DNA from: Chloroflexota bacterium
GTDB lineage: Bacteria; Chloroflexota; Anaerolineae; J036; Brachytrichaceae
Direction of reading: 5' to 3'
NCBI GenBank assembly: GCA_023382055.1
Contig: JAMCQN010000072.1
Location: forward strand, 1 to 63,121
DNA: 63,121 nt
The first letter of the stretch is position 1, and every line of letters starts with the position of its first letter. The translations under genes and the position numbers were made by a program. This document shows, in pieces, positions 18,060 to 27,007 of the stretch. The notes under the pieces are model-generated. The model searched no databases. It worked only from the letters and a program-made list of their open reading frames with translations, and was not told the origin of the DNA.

Positions 18060-19067
18060 ATGCGTTTAAGTATCGCTGAAGCTTTGCGCAGCGCCATTGC
18101 CGAAGAAATGCGCCGCGACCCGGCAGTGTTTTGCCTTGGTGAGGACATTGGCGTTCCCGGTGGATGGGGTGGTGCGTTTACGGTCACACTGGGATTGGAG
18201 AAGGAATTTCAGGATCGGATGATCGATACACCGATTTCCGAAAACGGTTTTTTCGGGGTTGCCACGGGCGCCGCCATTCTGGGCATGCGCCCGATTGTGG
18301 ATGTACAGTACGGCGATTTCCTGTTGTGCGCCATGGACCAGATTCACAGCAATGCCTCGATGCTGCGATACATGTCCGGAGGCGCCGTTAAGGTTCCAAT
18401 GGTTATGCGCGCGCCAGTGGGTGCAACCGGCCGCGGGGCGCAGCATGCCCGTAACACAGAACGGTTCTTCGTCGGGGCGCCGGGCATTAAGGTTGTGGCG
18501 CCTTCAACGGCTTATGACGCCAAGGGGTTGCTCAAGGCCGCGGTGCGGGATGACAACCCGGTGATGATCTTCGAGCACAAACTTTTATATGGTTCCAAAG
18601 GGGCGCGCGCTGAGACTGGCACAGTGGACGCTACCAGCGAGATTCCTGATGAAGATTATGTGGTGCCTCTTGGCACGGCTGCGATCCGGCGCCAGGGAAC
18701 TCAGGTGACGATTCTGGCGTGGCTGCTGATGGCTCATTTTTCCCTGACGGCCGCTCAACAATTGGAGACGGAGGGGATTGACGCCGAGGTCGTCGATGTT
18801 CGCAGTTTGTCTCCATTCGATTACGATACCATCGGTGAATCGGTTCGCAAGACCGGCCGCGTGGTCATTGTGGAGGAGGGACCGAAGACGGGTGGAATCG
18901 CCGCTGAACTGGCCGCTGGAATCATGGAGCGCTTTGGGGATAGCCTGCTGGCGCCAATCGAAAGGGTGGCTTCACCGGATATACCGGCGCCATTTGCACC
19001 GGTGTTAGAAAATGCATACCGTCCATCGCCGCAACGGATATGTGAGGCGGCCAGGCGGTTATTATAG
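18060..19067 (+). CDS. TPP-dependent 2-oxoacid or acetoin dehydrogenase, E1 beta
   Basis: 335 residues; GGAGG lies 9 nt before the ATG at 18060. RLSIAEALRSAI, GEDIG, GFFGVATGAAILGMRPIV and a C-terminal transketolase-type domain (DAEVVDVRSLSPFDYDTI, KTGRVVIVEEGP) match E1 beta. It contributes the second half of the TPP site. Alpha and beta are 37 nt apart and the next small gene starts 10 nt after the stop, so all are probably on one transcript. Confidence 0.9.
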   Translation: MRLSIAEALRSAIAEEMRRDPAVFCLGEDIGVPGGWGGAFTVTLGLEKEFQDRMIDTPISENGFFGVATGAAILGMRPIVDVQYGDFLLCAMDQIHSNASMLRYMSGGAVKVPMVMRAPVGATGRGAQHARNTERFFVGAPGIKVVAPSTAYDAKGLLKAAVRDDNPVMIFEHKLLYGSKGARAETGTVDATSEIPDEDYVVPLGTAAIRRQGTQVTILAWLLMAHFSLTAAQQLETEGIDAEVVDVRSLSPFDYDTIGESVRKTGRVVIVEEGPKTGGIAAELAAGIMERFGDSLLAPIERVASPDIPAPFAPVLENAYRPSPQRICEAARRLL

Positions 19068-19077
19068 GAGAATTACC

Positions 19078-19311
19078 ATGGCGCTTGAAGGTTACATTGA
19101 ATATCAACGACGCGAGTTCTGCAAAGATCTCCCGTGTCCCATCCAGGTTCTGCTGGATGCCGTCCCGGTGGGATCAAAAGAATACGAACATATTCGCAGT
19201 ATTTGTGTGAACAACTGCATTCACACGACCTATGAGTTTCATCATTGGCTGATTCAAAAAGGCTACTTACTTGTCCGCCCTATGCAACCGACCGAAGGAG
19301 CAAAATCATGA
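19078..19311 (+). CDS. Small Cys/His-containing protein coupled to the thiolase gene
   Basis: 77 residues; TAGGAGA is placed well for the ATG at 19078. It contains four Cys in two pairs (FCKDLPC and ICVNNC) plus several His, which could bind a metal or be redox-active. I do not recognise the family. It is not LsrG, the small partner of LsrF in the E. coli lsr operon, which is an ABM-domain protein. Its stop overlaps the next start (ATGA), implying coupled synthesis with the LsrF-like enzyme and possibly a shared complex. Confidence 0.75.
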   Translation: MALEGYIEYQRREFCKDLPCPIQVLLDAVPVGSKEYEHIRSICVNNCIHTTYEFHHWLIQKGYLLVRPMQPTEGAKS

Positions 19312-20114
19312 ATGGCAATATGGATTGGGGAATGGCAAATCGCCTGTCGAAGACTATCCGACCGGATGGCCGTTGTTTTTATCTGGCAATGGACCATGGT
19401 TACTTCCAGGGACCAACGCACTGCCTGGAACAGCCGGGCAAGGCTGCTGAACCGCTTCTGCCTTATATCGATGCGCTCTTTGTAACCCGCGGCGTGCTGC
19501 GGGCCGTCACGAATCCGGCTATGAATCCAGCGTTGATCCTGCGGGTTTCCGGCGGTAACAGCATGGTGGGTAAAGACCTGGCTAACGAAGAAGCGACTAC
19601 CGCGATGGATGACATCATCAGATTGAATGCATCTGCAGTGGGCATCTCGGTTTACATCGGCAGCGATTACGAACATCAGACGTTAATGGCGCTTGCCAAG
19701 CTGGTGAATGAGTGCACGGCATATGGCATCCCGGTGATGGCGGTTACGGCTGTGGGTCGGGAAACAGGCAAAATGGAAGCACGTTACCTTTCGCTGGCCT
19801 GCCGGATTTGCGCTGAATTTGGCGCCAGTGTGGTCAAGACCTACTATTGTGAAGGTTTCGAAAAGGTCACTGGCGGCTGCCCTGTGCCGGTGGTAATTGC
19901 GGGCGGTCCAAAGACTGACTCTGAGTACGAAGTGCTGCAGTTCGTATACAACGGCATCCAGCAAGGCGCGATCGGCGTCAACCTCGGACGCAATATCTGG
20001 CAAAATGAATGCCCGGTTGGCATGGCCCGCTCGCTGCAAGCGTTGATCCATGAAAACGCTACCCCTCAAGAAGCCTATGAGTTATTCCTGAGCATCAAGC
20101 AGGATGTAAAGTAA
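19308..20114 (+). CDS. LsrF-like class I aldolase/thiolase
   Basis: 268 residues of the DeoC/FbaB/LsrF family. YLAMDHGYFQG, FVTRGVLRA and especially VVKTYYCEGFEKV, VVIAGGPK and GVNLGRNIWQ follow E. coli LsrF, including the Lys of the VKTYY motif. LsrF transfers acetyl from 3-hydroxy-5-phosphonooxypentane-2,4-dione to CoA, giving DHAP and acetyl-CoA. No lsrK/lsrR-type neighbours occur here, so the substrate is more likely a diketone phosphate derived from the imported sugar than AI-2. Overlaps the small upstream gene by 4 nt. Confidence 0.82.
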   Translation: MNGNMDWGMANRLSKTIRPDGRCFYLAMDHGYFQGPTHCLEQPGKAAEPLLPYIDALFVTRGVLRAVTNPAMNPALILRVSGGNSMVGKDLANEEATTAMDDIIRLNASAVGISVYIGSDYEHQTLMALAKLVNECTAYGIPVMAVTAVGRETGKMEARYLSLACRICAEFGASVVKTYYCEGFEKVTGGCPVPVVIAGGPKTDSEYEVLQFVYNGIQQGAIGVNLGRNIWQNECPVGMARSLQALIHENATPQEAYELFLSIKQDVK

Positions 20115-20221
20115 TCAATGCAGGAATCATCGACGTGTCCACCTCGCTGAGAAGCAGTCCGCATGGCATAAAAATCGACCGGATCGTTAACCGCAGCAGT
20201 TGAAGAAAACAGAGGTAGACA

Positions 20222-22180
20222 ATGAAACAAACCTGGGATGAGAGCGAGGCCGGCAAAACCGAGGGAGCGCTTGGCCAGCTTGTGTATGCAACCCGCCTTT
20301 TAGGGCGGGCAGGGTCGTTCGGCCAGTCCCGGGGTGGCAATGCCTCCGTAAAACTGTGGGGCAAAAATCTGCTGGGAGAAGAGGAAGAGATCCTCTACGT
20401 CGATAATGGCTCACTTTTGCCGGGCGCGATTGAGCCCGGCGGGTTTACCCCGCTGCGCTGCAAACCGCTGGCAGGGCTGGTCAGGCTGGAGACTCTATCA
20501 ACTGCCCAGTTGGACAATGAATTGGCTTGCAGCCGGACGCAGGCTACGGCTCCCGTGCCACCGCCCGACGCCGTTTTTCACGCCGCCTTACCTTACGAGT
20601 GCATTCTGTTTTCCCAACCAGACGAAGCGCTGGCAATTGCAAATAGCCCCGGCGGGGCAGGTCGTCTGCACGAAATCTGGGGAGAAGCGGTTTTAATCAT
20701 CCCGTATGCCGCTTCCGGCCTGGCGCTTGCCAAAGCGTGCGTAGAAGCGGTTCAAGCCAAGCCCTCTCCCGGCCTGATTGGAATTTTCATCCAGCATCAG
20801 GGCTTGATGACATTTGGCGACACACCCATGGCAGCCTGCGAAAGTATGGTCGATCTGGTCGCCCAGGCTGAACAATACCTGAAACATCACAAAGCCTGGG
20901 ACTTAGCCATTCCTGCCGGGGTTGAAACAGGGAAACCCATTCGAAAGGATCTGGCGGCGCTCCGGAAAGCTGTCTCGGCAGTCGCGGGTTTTCCGCTGAT
21001 TCTCTCGGTTGACTCACATCCTGCGATGATTAACATTTGCAGACGAGACGATATCGCCGCCCTTGCGGGGCAGGGTTTGGCGGTCGCCAGAGACGCCAGC
21101 ATCCTCAAGTATCGGCCGATGATCGGCAGGGATGTGGAAACTTATCGGGCGGTTTATGAACAGGTGGTCAAGGAATACTGCGCCGGGCAGCAATTGCCAG
21201 TATTTGACTATGCGCCGCGCGTCATTCTTGACCCTGAGTTTGGGATGTGCGCTCTCGGACGTAACGCGGCTGAGGCTTTGCTGGCCGGGCAAAGATATCA
21301 ACATACGATTGATATTATCCTGCGCGCGACTGCACTTGAAGGATATAGGCCTTTACCACCTCGGGACACTTTTGAAGCAGAAGCAGCATCGACCTCCTCC
21401 GTTAGCTCTGGGGCATCCACAATGTATACAGGAGAAGTTGCACTGGTGACAGGGGGGGCATCCGGCATCGGTAAGGCCTGTGTTGAATCACTGCTGGGGC
21501 GCGGTGCAGCCGTGATATCTCTGGATATCAACCCGAAAGTTAAGACTCTCTTCGACCGACCGGATTATCTGGGTCTGGAATGTGACCTGACTGACGAGAC
21601 TGCTATCATCCAGGCCTTTGAATCATCCGCCAGAACCTTTGGCGGTCTGGATATGCTCGTTCTGAATGCTGGAATTTTCCCGGCCGGATGCCGGATTGAA
21701 GCGCTCTCGCTATCCGAATGGCAAAAGGTGATGCGGATTAACCTGGATTCTAACGTTTTGGTCCTGCGTGAGGCCTACCCGCTGCTCCAACAATCACCGC
21801 GCAACGGGCGGGTGCTGGTCAACGCCTCTAAAAATGTGCTCGCACCGGGCGCCGGGGCGGCTGCATATTCCGCTTCGAAGGCTGCGGTCACGCAACTCGC
21901 ACGTGTGGCCGCCCTGGAATGGGGTAAAGACCATATCCGGGTGAATCTGATTCACCCAGATGCCATCTTCGACACAGGCATCTGGACCGAAGAAGTACTG
22001 AAAGCCAGGGCGGCCCACTATGGGTTGACTGTGCAGCAATATAAAACCAGGAACGTACTGGGAGTGGAACTAAACAGTCATTATGTAGGCGAACTAGCAG
22101 CGGAGATGCTTGGACCTCGCTTCGAAAAAATCACTGGCGCACAAATACCGGTTGATGGCGGTTCCGACCGGGTAATCTAA
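20222..22180 (+). CDS. Class II aldolase/short-chain dehydrogenase fusion, aldolase zinc site altered
   Basis: 652 residues in the RhaD/RhaE-like bifunctional order. Residues 1-385: class II aldolase/adducin domain (GSFGQSRGGNASVK; IQHQGLMTFGD). Residues 400-652: SDR domain with TGGASGIG, NAG, catalytic YSASK and a C-terminal VDGGSD. In the aldolase half, the HTH segment that supplies two zinc ligands is LFSQPDEA, so only the His of QHQG remains: lyase activity is doubtful while the dehydrogenase looks intact. The stop is directly followed by the next ATG. It probably oxidises a sugar or sugar acid of the pathway. Confidence 0.8.
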   Translation: MKQTWDESEAGKTEGALGQLVYATRLLGRAGSFGQSRGGNASVKLWGKNLLGEEEEILYVDNGSLLPGAIEPGGFTPLRCKPLAGLVRLETLSTAQLDNELACSRTQATAPVPPPDAVFHAALPYECILFSQPDEALAIANSPGGAGRLHEIWGEAVLIIPYAASGLALAKACVEAVQAKPSPGLIGIFIQHQGLMTFGDTPMAACESMVDLVAQAEQYLKHHKAWDLAIPAGVETGKPIRKDLAALRKAVSAVAGFPLILSVDSHPAMINICRRDDIAALAGQGLAVARDASILKYRPMIGRDVETYRAVYEQVVKEYCAGQQLPVFDYAPRVILDPEFGMCALGRNAAEALLAGQRYQHTIDIILRATALEGYRPLPPRDTFEAEAASTSSVSSGASTMYTGEVALVTGGASGIGKACVESLLGRGAAVISLDINPKVKTLFDRPDYLGLECDLTDETAIIQAFESSARTFGGLDMLVLNAGIFPAGCRIEALSLSEWQKVMRINLDSNVLVLREAYPLLQQSPRNGRVLVNASKNVLAPGAGAAAYSASKAAVTQLARVAALEWGKDHIRVNLIHPDAIFDTGIWTEEVLKARAAHYGLTVQQYKTRNVLGVELNSHYVGELAAEMLGPRFEKITGAQIPVDGGSDRVI

Positions 22181-22181
22181 T

Positions 22182-24242
22182 ATGAAAAAACCTTTATTGT
22201 CGTCAGAAGCAGATCCTTACTCGATCATCTCAAATGGATTCCTGCGAGTCACGATCAACCGCATGATTGTGGAGAGCAAACCGCAATTTTTTCTCGGTGC
22301 TATTGAAATTAAAGCCGACCAGGATTGGCAGACTCTCTTAACCGGCATCGCCGGACAGGAATTCGCAACTTCGTCAGGATGCATTAATGCGACCCAGTGT
22401 AATGTCCACAGAACACAAGCTGGCGAGTGGCAGTTGACGCTGGACGGACAGACCGATGGTTGGGAAGCGCAAGAAGTGATCACCTTATCGGTGGATCGGC
22501 CGCTATTGCGCCGCGAACAGACATATCAATTCCGAACAGACTGTATGGGAGCAGTATGTCCCGGTTTCCGTCTGCAGGATGGTGAAAATATCAGGTACAC
22601 CTATCCGGTGCAGACACATGAGAAACCATTGGCAGACTTGCCCTTCCTGCGGAAACCTGCAGATTGGGCATTGCCGTTCCCATTCCACGTATGGCATAAC
22701 CAGCGCTGGGTGGGACTATATGGGCTGGATAAAAGCGTTTCCATTGGAACCATTGAGTTCACACCGCCATCCGTGGATGGTACTGCAGAACTGCGAGTCT
22801 ACTATCCCGACACCTATGCGACGCCCGACGAAACACAATTCAAGGCTGGTATGAAGGTCGCCTTGACAGAGATAATCGCGGCAAAGGTGCTTTCTCCCGA
22901 TGATGAACCATTACTTGAGGCGGAACGCGTCGCAGCGGCAATCCTGCTAAACAAACCGCCGCGACAAGCGGACTTTGAAATTGTCGCAGATGGAATCGCT
23001 GGCTTCTTCCCCCACTGCGAATGCTGGGAACCAGATGCACTGGGGCCAGGGCGTGGTTGGTTCAGCAACATGTGGGTGCGAACCCAAACCGGCCCGGCAA
23101 AAAAACGAGGCGATGGAACCGGTTACTTTGATCTGGGTTGGGGGGAAGGGATTGCGGTTGAAATGTGGCAGGGGGCCGCGCGATATTGGAAGCGCACCGG
23201 CAAAACCGATCTTCTACCCTATGTGGACGAAATGACGCGCAACATGGACCTGTTCAAGAGAGATCTTACGGTGGATGCTCCCTATTTCGACCGCTCAAAT
23301 GGCAAAGAATATGGCGATTTCATGTTGAGCGAAGTACCAGGGCAACGAATCTGGACGCATTCCCTCGGACATCTCGCCAGCCAACTGATGGAGTTGTATG
23401 CAGCCGTTCCCAATTACCCCAGCCACGAAACTAGGAATAAATGGCTTGCGGCAGCCACTTCCAGCGCTGCATTTTTTGCCAAACACCAAAAGGAAAACGG
23501 CGATCTGCAGGATGGTTTTGACGAACAGAACCGTGAATTAAATCTAAAGCCACACCGCATTACTGCGCGCACGGTCGTGTGCGGGCTCTGGGCGAGAATG
23601 GCCAAGATTACTGGGGATACGCAATGGGTTCACCGGGCTCTGCATCTGGCAAAAGCTATAACGCCCGAAATCCTTCGTTATGAATACTATAGCCAGATGA
23701 TCGACGCTTTCCCAAGCCAAAACCTCGAGCCGGTAGATGGTGAGGCAGCCTATTATGCTCTGGAAGGCTTGACGCCGCTATATGCCATCACGCACGACCA
23801 GGAAATCCTGGCTTTATGTAAAAAAGCGGCGGCATTTGGGATTGCGTGGACGTACTTTTACAATTTGCCGCATGCAAATCGGGGGATCGCACGTGGCGGG
23901 CAGTGCTGTCGTACGGACATCCCCCTGCTTTATCCCATTGGTCCTGCGAAAGGAACCGGGCCTCTTCTGGAACTGGCTACGCTGAGCGGGGATTCCTTTT
24001 TCGAGAAGATGGCGGCAGAAGCAGCAGCATTCATCAGCCAATGGCAGATGGAGGCCGTGGGGCGGCCATGGAACAACGGGATAATCCACGCCCTCGAACA
24101 ACACAGCGGCAGGCATTGGGGGCCTGATCTAGCCGGACAGGTGGATACCGGTATGGCAACCGGTAATGGTCTTGCCGCTATCGAGCGCTGGCTTGAGCAT
24201 CTGAAGATTCGTCAGCATGGGAAACAATCGGATGAATCATAG
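22182..24242 (+). CDS. Cytoplasmic (alpha/alpha)-barrel-like protein, putative glycosidase
   Basis: 686 residues, no signal peptide, starting one base after the previous stop. The first third is beta-rich (residues 1-270). From about residue 290 a helical part with aromatic clusters (GWGEGIAVEMWQGAARYW, IWTHSLGHLASQLMELY, LKPHRITARTVVCGLWAR) resembles (alpha/alpha)6 barrels of glycoside hydrolase, lyase and epimerase families. I cannot assign a family. As the last gene of the cluster it probably processes the same oligosaccharide as GH2 and the beta-helix protein. Confidence 0.6.
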   Translation: MKKPLLSSEADPYSIISNGFLRVTINRMIVESKPQFFLGAIEIKADQDWQTLLTGIAGQEFATSSGCINATQCNVHRTQAGEWQLTLDGQTDGWEAQEVITLSVDRPLLRREQTYQFRTDCMGAVCPGFRLQDGENIRYTYPVQTHEKPLADLPFLRKPADWALPFPFHVWHNQRWVGLYGLDKSVSIGTIEFTPPSVDGTAELRVYYPDTYATPDETQFKAGMKVALTEIIAAKVLSPDDEPLLEAERVAAAILLNKPPRQADFEIVADGIAGFFPHCECWEPDALGPGRGWFSNMWVRTQTGPAKKRGDGTGYFDLGWGEGIAVEMWQGAARYWKRTGKTDLLPYVDEMTRNMDLFKRDLTVDAPYFDRSNGKEYGDFMLSEVPGQRIWTHSLGHLASQLMELYAAVPNYPSHETRNKWLAAATSSAAFFAKHQKENGDLQDGFDEQNRELNLKPHRITARTVVCGLWARMAKITGDTQWVHRALHLAKAITPEILRYEYYSQMIDAFPSQNLEPVDGEAAYYALEGLTPLYAITHDQEILALCKKAAAFGIAWTYFYNLPHANRGIARGGQCCRTDIPLLYPIGPAKGTGPLLELATLSGDSFFEKMAAEAAAFISQWQMEAVGRPWNNGIIHALEQHSGRHWGPDLAGQVDTGMATGNGLAAIERWLEHLKIRQHGKQSDES

Positions 24243-24901
24243 AGCCTGGATCGGTCCCCCATTTCAGGGGTCGTTGGCAAGGTCTTTTCACCGGCATTAC
24301 CTGGGATTTGGATGGTGAGACTTCAGTTCAATTATCAGCAGATTTTGTGGACATCTTTCGGATCAGCAACTAATACATTTCGATGATTTTCATCGGCAAA
24401 AGACTTCCGACAACTTTAGACGATGATACAAAGCGAGAGGCAGGCCCAAGAAAAGCAATACACGGCCTAATCGCAGACTGGCTGGGTGTCGAGTAAGTAC
24501 GGCTCAATCGCCCGGACGTAGCCCCCTGCTTCGGCGACCTGACACACTGCCTCATCATGGATATGAATCATTTCCCGTCAGAGTCAGGAGAACCCTATTT
24601 AATAACCTGGACTTACGCAGAGAACCCATATGTGGCGGTGAAACAGCGAGTTTTGACGCTTTTGACGCCATATGTGGCGTTGTTGCGTAAATCCAGAGAC
24701 TGCGTGAAGCAAGGCTTCACCCGGGGACGAATAAACAAATCGATTTGAAATCTGAGCGACATAACGGCGGCCATAAGTTTGTTTATAAGCAGTAATACTA
24801 TGCTGGTTCAAATGAAAATCGGCCGTTTGTTGAACATGCGCAAGCCGCTACCCATTATGTAGCGCATTCCCTACGGGTAACCGCCGACCTCGCCTTTCAA
24901 G
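24243..24901. other. Mostly non-coding gap after the catabolic cluster
   Basis: No convincing gene. Short open frames lack ribosome sites and family motifs. One fragment before the stop at 24496 reads AIHGLIADWLGVE and could be the tail of a decayed gene. The clearest structure is the 90-bp inverted-repeat element at 24607-24696. Confidence 0.5.
24607..24696. repeat. 90-bp element with 13-bp terminal inverted repeats
   Basis: CTGGACTTACGCA at 24607-24619 and TGCGTAAATCCAG at 24684-24696 are complementary with one mismatch. Inside, CATATGTGGCG occurs twice (24627 and 24669) in direct orientation. The form fits a tiny MITE or an insertion-sequence remnant. Confidence 0.5.
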
Positions 24902-24929
24902 TTGACACGTTAAGAGATTGTTATACAAT
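24902..24929 (+). promoter_or_regulatory. Promoter ahead of the leader or small RNA
   Basis: TTGACA (24902-24907), 16-nt spacer, TACAAT (24924-24929). Transcription would begin near 24936, 140 nt before the next start codon. Confidence 0.6.
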
Positions 24930-24935
24930 CCGAAT

Positions 24936-25053
24936 AGGATGTACTTGGCAACAATGGCATTCCTCATGTTCCCACAGGTGAACATCATTTTGGGCAAGTC
25001 AACCCGTCATTCCGAATCAGGCACGCTTCGCTGAATGCGAAACGTGCCTTTTT
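24936..25053 (+). ncRNA. Candidate small RNA or attenuated leader ending in a terminator
   Basis: About 118 nt from the predicted start to a hairpin at 25019-25053: GGCACGCTTCGC pairs with GCGAAACGTGCC (one mismatch) and is followed by TTTTTGTTT. The small gene at 25078 comes 25 nt later. Either the hairpin attenuates that gene or the RNA acts by itself. No known riboswitch class is recognised. Confidence 0.4.
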
Positions 25054-25077
25054 GTTTATCTAACTGGAGGTTTAGTT

Positions 25078-25332
25078 ATGATGGACTCGAGCCATATCGG
25101 CAAGGTTGAAAAGGCGCATCGCTACGCATCAGAACGAGATCGGTTTAAGTTCCTCAATTTCCAGGTCGTTGTTCGTGGGGATAATGGCGAGTACATTGTC
25201 ACTTATGACCACGGCAAGTGGGATTGCAATTCGGAATATTTTAAGGTGCACGGTTTTGACAGCCACACCATGGCCGTGGAGCAGTTGCTTGGCGAGATGC
25301 TTGTGGAGGCCGTTGCCGAGAAGGCCGGTTGA
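25078..25332 (+). CDS. Small protein with a degenerate SWIM-type zinc-finger pattern
   Basis: 84 residues; GGAGG 7 nt before the ATG. The C-terminal half reads WDCNSEYFKVHGFDSHTMAVEQLL, split as WDCNSEYF and GFDSHTMAVEQLL. SWIM domains have CxC then CxH in this spacing. Here only the first Cys and the final His stay; the other ligand positions are Ser and Asp. It may be a diverged SWIM-like protein that no longer binds zinc. Its own promoter and a terminator-like leader hairpin lie upstream. Confidence 0.6.
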   Translation: MMDSSHIGKVEKAHRYASERDRFKFLNFQVVVRGDNGEYIVTYDHGKWDCNSEYFKVHGFDSHTMAVEQLLGEMLVEAVAEKAG

Positions 25333-25417
25333 AACGCTTGTAAATCATCGATAAATAGAACGGCAGCGCCAGCGGGTGCTGCTGTTTACATAGCGGCTCT
25401 ATGCTAACATTATTCCC

Positions 25418-26593
25418 GTGTATATCGGAAGCAAACGGCGCCGCAACGGCGGAAACGGGTCGGCGTGGCTGATCCTGCTGCTGATCGGCGTCGTTTTGAT
25501 AGGCGGTTACGCCCTCGTACAACAGCGGCTGGGTAACGGTCTCAGTCTTTCACCCCAGAATGCAACGGCGCTGCCATCGGTGACCCCTACGCGCAGCGTG
25601 GAAGATTTCGTGTCACTGGCCGAAGAGGCATATCGCAAAGGGGACTATCACAGTGCGATCAATTATTACGATCAGGCCAGCCGGCGGCGGCCTAACGATG
25701 CCAGCCTTCTGGCGTTCGAAGCGCGCTTGATGGTGTTCCTGGGGCAGGCGCCCAAAGCCGAACAGCGCGCGCAGAAGGCCCTGCAGCTAGACCCCAATAA
25801 CGCGCCGGCCAAGGCCGTGCTGTGCATGGCCATCGACTGGCAGGGCCGCTTTGCCGAGGCGCTGCCGATCTGCCAGGCGGCCACCCAACTGGACCCCAAG
25901 AGTTCGATGGCCTTCGCCTACCTGGCCGAGGTGCAGACCGACAGCGGCGATATCCGCAGCGGGCGCGCATCGGCGCAGCAGGCGCTGGAGCTTGACCCCA
26001 AGAACGAAGATGCCATGCGCGACCTGGCGTACACCTACGAGCAGGCCGGCAGCTACACCGACGCAATCTACTATTACGAAAAGACGCTCGAACTGAACCC
26101 CAACATGCCGCATGTGCTGATCGCCACCGGCCGATCCTATGTCATCATCGGGCAGGTGAACAAAGCCATTTTGTACTTCAAGCGCGCGATCGAGGTGGAC
26201 CCGTTGTATGCGGAGGCTTATGACCGCCTGGGCGGCGCGTATTTCGCCATCGGCGAGTATGAGTCGTCGCGCACGGCCCTCGATAAAGCCATAGAACTCG
26301 ATCCCATGCGGGTCACGGCGTGGACGCGCCTGGGCGTGCTGGATTTCCAGGTTAATAAATACGAGGCGGCGGTGACCGATTACACACGCGCGCTGACCAC
26401 CAGCCAGGCGGTCAGCGCCACTTTGACGGCGGTGGACTACATCAACTATGGCTTCGCGCTGCAACTCACCGACAACTGCCCCAGGGCGGTGAGTATCTTC
26501 AACCAGGCGGCCACGATGGTCCCAAATGACCAGGATATCCAGGATAAGGTGAAGGTGGGGCTGAAGCGCTGCAGCCAGCAGAGCGCGCAATGA
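25418..26593 (+). CDS. Membrane-anchored TPR protein
   Basis: 391 residues, GTG start. A basic N-terminus and one transmembrane helix (about residues 17-36) anchor it. From residue 65 onward there are eight to nine tetratricopeptide repeats (AEEAYRKGDYHSAINYYDQA, AKAVLCMAIDWQGRFAEAL, AYTYEQAGSYTDAIYYYEK and so on). TPR arrays bind other proteins; the partner is unknown. The repeat domain probably faces outward, as the basic stretch precedes the helix. Confidence 0.85.
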   Translation: MYIGSKRRRNGGNGSAWLILLLIGVVLIGGYALVQQRLGNGLSLSPQNATALPSVTPTRSVEDFVSLAEEAYRKGDYHSAINYYDQASRRRPNDASLLAFEARLMVFLGQAPKAEQRAQKALQLDPNNAPAKAVLCMAIDWQGRFAEALPICQAATQLDPKSSMAFAYLAEVQTDSGDIRSGRASAQQALELDPKNEDAMRDLAYTYEQAGSYTDAIYYYEKTLELNPNMPHVLIATGRSYVIIGQVNKAILYFKRAIEVDPLYAEAYDRLGGAYFAIGEYESSRTALDKAIELDPMRVTAWTRLGVLDFQVNKYEAAVTDYTRALTTSQAVSATLTAVDYINYGFALQLTDNCPRAVSIFNQAATMVPNDQDIQDKVKVGLKRCSQQSAQ

Positions 26594-27007
26594 CCTGAAG
26601 CGAGGTTGGCTGCCCTTCGCTGCATATGATAACGTACGCGCCCTGCGGCCTACGTGTCTGCCCAGTCGCCTGCATACAGGGCGCACACACGGGTGCGCCC
26701 GTACGTGAAGGCCGGCGCGTCTGCCCCCTGGGAAAACCTCACAGGTCTGGGAGACCTGTGAGGTTGTGGTGGCGCGGCAAGCGGCGCGCACCCAGGCCGC
26801 AGGGCCCGTACGGGCGGGCCGGCGTATCTTCCCTAATCCATATCCCCGCCAAACGTACGGGCAGACCTATGTGTCTGCCCTCTATCGCATGCTGACCACA
26901 CGGGTTGCGATACCCCTGCGTCCATGCAAATATGGGTCCGGGCTGTTCCCCATCTGTATTAACATTGAGACCTATGACATGCATGATGGGCAGTCAAAGG
27001 TGCGGGT
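26594..27007. other. Intergenic region with three hairpins
   Basis: No gene seen. Stems: 26679-26700 (GGGCGCAC/GTGCGCCC), 26735-26765 (14-bp stem, loop GGG, the family seen at 3089) and 26859-26880 (GGGCAGAC/GTCTGCCC). The 26735 hairpin may end transcription of the TPR gene. Confidence 0.5.

Noticed and set aside
24557-24748. 63-codon frame in the gap after the catabolic cluster
   Set aside because: It overlaps the 90-bp inverted-repeat element and shows no ribosome site or family motif.
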